DNA of 7,178 bases, from the NCBI GenBank assembly GCA_902478875.1, contig CABSMZ010000097.1, positions 1 to 7,178 on the forward strand. Reading direction: 5' to 3'. Both the position numbers and the translations under genes were made by a program. The DNA is from an uncultured Collinsella sp. (lineage in GTDB: Bacteria > Actinomycetota > Coriobacteriia > Coriobacteriales > Coriobacteriaceae). Below, in pieces: positions 4,928 through 7,178 of the stretch (the stretch's first letter is position 1; every line of letters begins with the position of its first letter). Below the pieces are notes generated by a model. The model searched no databases, was not told where the DNA came from, and worked only from the letters and a program-made list of their open reading frames with translations.

Positions 4928-5215
4928 ATGAAGAAGATCGTTTTGGCTTGCGGTGCTGGCGCTGCTACTTCCACGCTCGTTGCCCAGAAGGTCGCTACTC
5001 TGCTCGACGCCAACGGTTATGCCGACAAGTACGAGATCGTGCAGTGCGCCATCTCCGAGGCCAAGGATTACTGCGACGAGGGCGCTGACCTGCTGATCGC
5101 CACCACCGTTGCCCCCGAGGGCCTCACCTGCCCGTACGTGAGTGGCGTGCCCTTCATGACCGGCATGAACCGCGTTGCCGCCGAGAAGGCCGTTCTCGAC
5201 GTCATGGCTCAGTAG
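4928..5215 (+). CDS. PTS system IIB component, galactitol (GatB)-like
   Basis: This 95-residue cytoplasmic protein has the length and layout of a stand-alone phosphotransferase IIB domain, which takes phosphate from IIA on a cysteine and passes it to the sugar bound by IIC. The phosphorylated Cys8 lies in the P-loop-like LACGAGAATSTLV. The QCAISEA, DLLIATT and VSGVPFMTGMN stretches follow the order seen in E. coli GatB. GAAGGGAG (4911-4918) sits nine bases before the ATG, a strong ribosome site. No IIA or IIC gene is present anywhere in the window; the only partner is the VOC gene 11 bases downstream. It may serve a permease encoded elsewhere, or act as a phosphorylation-dependent regulator. 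The IIB family call is firm; the substrate is not determined. Confidence 0.92.
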   Translation: MKKIVLACGAGAATSTLVAQKVATLLDANGYADKYEIVQCAISEAKDYCDEGADLLIATTVAPEGLTCPYVSGVPFMTGMNRVAAEKAVLDVMAQ

Positions 5216-5226
5216 GCGCTGACTGC

Positions 5227-5601
5227 ATGAGTGAGCAGAACGCCAACCCGGTAGAGCTCTTTGGTATGCGCGTTGCCCATGTGGGCATTAACGCCACCGA
5301 CCCGGCAGACGCCCTGGAGATCGCGGAGCTGTTCTCGACGATGATGGGCCTGCCCGTCATCGAGACCCCGGTTTCGTACTTCAACGATTCGCTGGTCGAG
5401 ATCATGAAGCAGAACGGTCGTGGCACCAAGGGCCACATCGGCTTTGCCGTTAACGACATCGATGCAGCTGAGAAGTGGTTTGCCGAGCGCGGGCTCGAGG
5501 TCAACGAAGAGTCGCGCGCGCTGCTGCCCGACGGTGGTACCAAGCTCGTGTACTTTAAGCGCGAGTTCGCCGGTTTCGCCGTGCACCTGTGCCGCGAGTA
5601 G
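5227..5601 (+). CDS. VOC superfamily (glyoxalase-fold) protein
   Basis: This 124-residue single-copy vicinal oxygen chelate protein shows two beta-alpha-beta-beta-beta modules. Residues at the four usual metal-ligand positions are His18 (VAHVGIN), Glu58 (LVEIM), His70 (KGHIGFAV) and His120 (FAVHL), so metal binding is likely. The VAHVGIN opening, the ERGLEVNEES segment and the GFAVHL ending resemble the VOC domain fused to KHG/KDPG aldolases in some Clostridia. That comparison is from memory and suggests a sugar-acid or keto-acid role. The gene begins 11 bases after the IIB stop, with only a weak AGG before its ATG, so translation is probably coupled. A strong terminator follows. No aldolase domain is attached here. 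The fold assignment is good; the reaction is unknown. Confidence 0.85.
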   Translation: MSEQNANPVELFGMRVAHVGINATDPADALEIAELFSTMMGLPVIETPVSYFNDSLVEIMKQNGRGTKGHIGFAVNDIDAAEKWFAERGLEVNEESRALLPDGGTKLVYFKREFAGFAVHLCRE

Positions 5602-5623
5602 CGCACAAGCTGCCATAGCTGGC

Positions 5624-5662
5624 AAAAAGGGATAGGGTCGCGTGGCCCTATCCCTTTATTTA
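5624..5662. terminator. Strong bidirectional intrinsic terminator
   Basis: A perfect 12-bp stem (AAAGGGATAGGG at 5626-5637 with 5646-5657) can extend inward by two pairs to a four-base loop. The plus strand continues TTTATTTAT; the minus strand continues TTTTT. It therefore ends both the IIB-VOC unit and the convergent response regulator-kinase unit, whose stop is at 5677. A smaller hairpin, TGCCA-TAGC-TGGCA, precedes it at 5611-5624. Confidence 0.93.
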
Positions 5663-5676
5663 TGCCGAGGGGCTTC

Positions 5677-6972
5677 CTATCGTGGCAGGCGAATCGTAAA
5701 GCGGCTGCCGACGCCCTCGACTGAGGTCACGCCAATGACGCCGCCATGGCTATCGACGATCCACTTGGCAATGGCAAGCCCCAGACCCGAGCCCTGCGCG
5801 CCGGCATCGCGTGCGTTGTCGGCGCGGTAGAACCGTTCAAACGCGTGAGCTGCGGATTCCTGGTTCATGCCGATGCCCTCGTCCTCAACACTTATGTCGA
5901 TCGTGCCCGCGCCCGCATCCGGCGTTATGCCAAATGTGACGGTCGTTCCCGCATCCGAGTACTTGGCGGCGTTTTGCACGATCACGCGCAGAGCCTGCTT
6001 CACGAGCGCCACGTCGACGGGCGCATCGCAGCGCGGGTCGCTGGCAAGCGCAGCGTCAGAAGCCAGCCGATACGTGTGCTCGGTATCGATCATCTGCGAT
6101 TCTTCGCATACCTCGCTGACCAGTGCAGCCAAGTTGGTATGCGCGCGCCGCAGGACCGTGCGCCCGGCATCGCCGCGCGCCAAAAACAGCAGCTGCTCCA
6201 CAAGCTCTTGCATGTGCTCGCTTTCGGCTTTAAGGGACGCGATGGATTCCGCCAGCACGTCCGGGTCGTCCTTACCCCAGCGGTCGAGCATGTTCACGTA
6301 GCCCTGAATCACCGCGATGGGCGTGCGCAGCTCGTGGCTCGCGTCGTTGACAAAGCGCATCTGCTGCAGCTTGGCCTCTTGCATCTGACGCAGCAGGCGG
6401 TTGAGTGCGACCTCGATGCTTGCCAGGTCGGCGTCGCCGGTAGTGACGCTCGGCGAGTCGACGCTTGCGCGCTCGATGGCCTGCTCCAGCGTTTCCATTT
6501 TGCCGCCGGCGAGTTGCATGCGGCCGAGTTCGTCCACGCGCAGGGCCAGATCGTTGAGCGGCGCCATGGTGCGGCGCACGCGGCGGGCGCCGCCGAGCAT
6601 GTTGAGCACGCTGATGACCTGCCAACCCACAACGACAAGGTAGAGAGGCCATAGTGTGACGAGGTCCTGCGCGAGGGGGAAAGTCTTGGTGGTACGCGCA
6701 AGCTCGACGGTATAGGTGAGCGTTGTCAGGTCCCAGCCGCGCGCGGGCGTCAGCGTCATGCCGCGAACGGTGGCGCTGGGGATCCATCCTGCGGTAAACG
6801 CGCCGTTGGGCAGCGTCTGGTTGTATCCATAGACAAGGATCGCCGCCGCAATCACCATCAGCAGCAGATCGAGCCAGACGTAGCTTATCAGGCGGCGCCA
6901 CATATAGCCCCAGTTGATGGCGCGGGCGATGGAGGTGACGCGCTTGGCCTCGGCGTTACGCGCGGCAGACAT
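5677..6972 (-). CDS. Sensor histidine kinase (HAMP-less or degenerate HAMP, HisKA type)
   Basis: This 431-residue membrane kinase senses an unknown cue and phosphorylates its cognate response regulator. Two membrane segments (about 29-49 and 106-126) enclose an extracytoplasmic sensor region of some 55 residues with no recognisable domain. A linker (127-205) follows. Then come the H box FVNDASHELRTPIAV, with phosphoacceptor His213, the N box QNAAKYS (333-339), G1 DEGIGM (364-369), F box FERFYRADNAR (378-388) and G2 GSGLGLA (394-400), all intact. The start ATG at 6972 overlaps the end of the upstream regulator gene by 17 bases, and a G-rich GGGGTGGG tract precedes it, so translational coupling is expected. 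An internal start at Met24 is possible but less favoured. The stop lies just beyond the bidirectional terminator. The family is certain; the signal and regulon are unknown. Confidence 0.96.
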   Translation of the reverse strand: MSAARNAEAKRVTSIARAINWGYMWRRLISYVWLDLLLMVIAAAILVYGYNQTLPNGAFTAGWIPSATVRGMTLTPARGWDLTTLTYTVELARTTKTFPLAQDLVTLWPLYLVVVGWQVISVLNMLGGARRVRRTMAPLNDLALRVDELGRMQLAGGKMETLEQAIERASVDSPSVTTGDADLASIEVALNRLLRQMQEAKLQQMRFVNDASHELRTPIAVIQGYVNMLDRWGKDDPDVLAESIASLKAESEHMQELVEQLLFLARGDAGRTVLRRAHTNLAALVSEVCEESQMIDTEHTYRLASDAALASDPRCDAPVDVALVKQALRVIVQNAAKYSDAGTTVTFGITPDAGAGTIDISVEDEGIGMNQESAAHAFERFYRADNARDAGAQGSGLGLAIAKWIVDSHGGVIGVTSVEGVGSRFTIRLPR

Positions 6973-7160
6973 AGCCCACCCCGCGCACGGTCTGGATGAT
7001 GCGGGCGCTGCCGGCGTCTTCGATCTTGGCGCGCAGGTGCGCGATGTGCACGTCGACGTTGTTGGTGTCGCCTACATATTCGTAGCCCAGCGCCTCGTGC
7101 GCGATGCGTTCGCGCGTGAGCACGCTGCCGGCATGCGCCATAAGCAGGGCGAGGACATCG
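6956..7160 (-). CDS. OmpR/PhoB-type response regulator, C-terminal fragment
   Basis: Only the last 67 residues are present, because the contig ends inside the gene. They form the trans_reg_C winged-helix DNA-binding domain: the helix LLMAHAGSVLTRERIAHEALG, the recognition region DTNNVDVHIAHLRAKIED and the C-terminal hairpin IIQTVRGVGYVCRA. The receiver domain with its phosphorylated aspartate lies beyond the contig. A full member of this family would be about 220-240 residues. The stop codon at 6956-6958 overlaps the kinase start, the classic regulator-then-kinase operon. The kinase at 5677-6972 is its obvious partner. Residues upstream of about 7160 in this frame come from adapter and are not real. 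Confidence 0.95.
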
Positions 7161-7178
7161 CTGTCTCTTATACACATC
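7161..7178 (-). other. Residual Tn5 mosaic-end adapter (not genomic)
   Basis: CTGTCTCTTATACACATC is 18 of the 19 bases of the reverse complement of the mosaic end found at 22-40. It is library adapter left on the contig. Read on the minus strand it creates false ATG starts, giving peptides beginning MCIRDS or MYKRQ, which should not be used as N termini. Confidence 0.97.

Noticed and set aside
5746..6654. A 302-codon plus-strand open frame
   Set aside because: It is antisense to the fully intact histidine kinase and is explained by high GC and codon bias of the real gene; its peptide is His/Ala/Arg-rich without motifs.

Overview
This window is a GC-rich bacterial contig carrying eight complete or partial chromosomal genes of ordinary type, one accessory ATPase gene and a tRNA-Leu gene. 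It is bounded at both ends by leftover sequencing adapter: bases 1-40 are a Nextera-type adapter and 7161-7178 are the complementary transposon mosaic end. Genuine DNA is therefore about 41-7160. The order enolase, DivIC/FtsB-like protein, Ppx/GppA phosphatase is typical of Actinobacteria. High GC, the gene styles and a GatB-like PTS IIB protein suggest Coriobacteriia, possibly a Collinsella or Olsenella relative. The lineage is an inference from gene order and composition, not from a search.

Layout. Positions 41-377 (+) hold the C-terminal quarter of enolase, followed by a strong intrinsic terminator. Positions 565-2345 (+) hold a two-gene unit: a single-pass DivIC/FtsB septum protein with a long disordered N-terminal tail, then a Ppx/GppA phosphatase 20 bases later. 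Positions 2346-2463 are a palindrome-rich intergenic spacer between converging genes. Positions 2464-3765 (-) encode an AAA ATPase of the DUF4143 type with lower GC than the ppx gene sampled. Its upstream region carries a 33-bp tandem repeat with a spaced palindrome in each unit. Positions 4025-4109 (-) are tRNA-Leu(TAA) with its own terminator, just downstream of a membrane-anchored helical-repeat protein gene (4141-4764, -).

The divergent gap 4765-4927 separates that gene from a two-gene plus-strand unit: an orphan GatB-like PTS IIB protein (4928-5215) and a VOC-fold protein (5227-5601). A very strong bidirectional terminator follows. It also ends a minus-strand two-component pair: the tail of an OmpR-type response regulator (6956-7160, cut by the contig end) overlapping by 17 bases a complete sensor histidine kinase (5677-6972).

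How the parts fit: most of the window is housekeeping (glycolysis, division, polyphosphate or (p)ppGpp metabolism, tRNA, signalling). The accessory piece is the stretch from about 2346 to 3950, holding the ATPase, its repeat-laden upstream region and several inverted repeats. No complete new multi-gene system is visible. The best lead is the phased repeat array in front of the ATPase gene.
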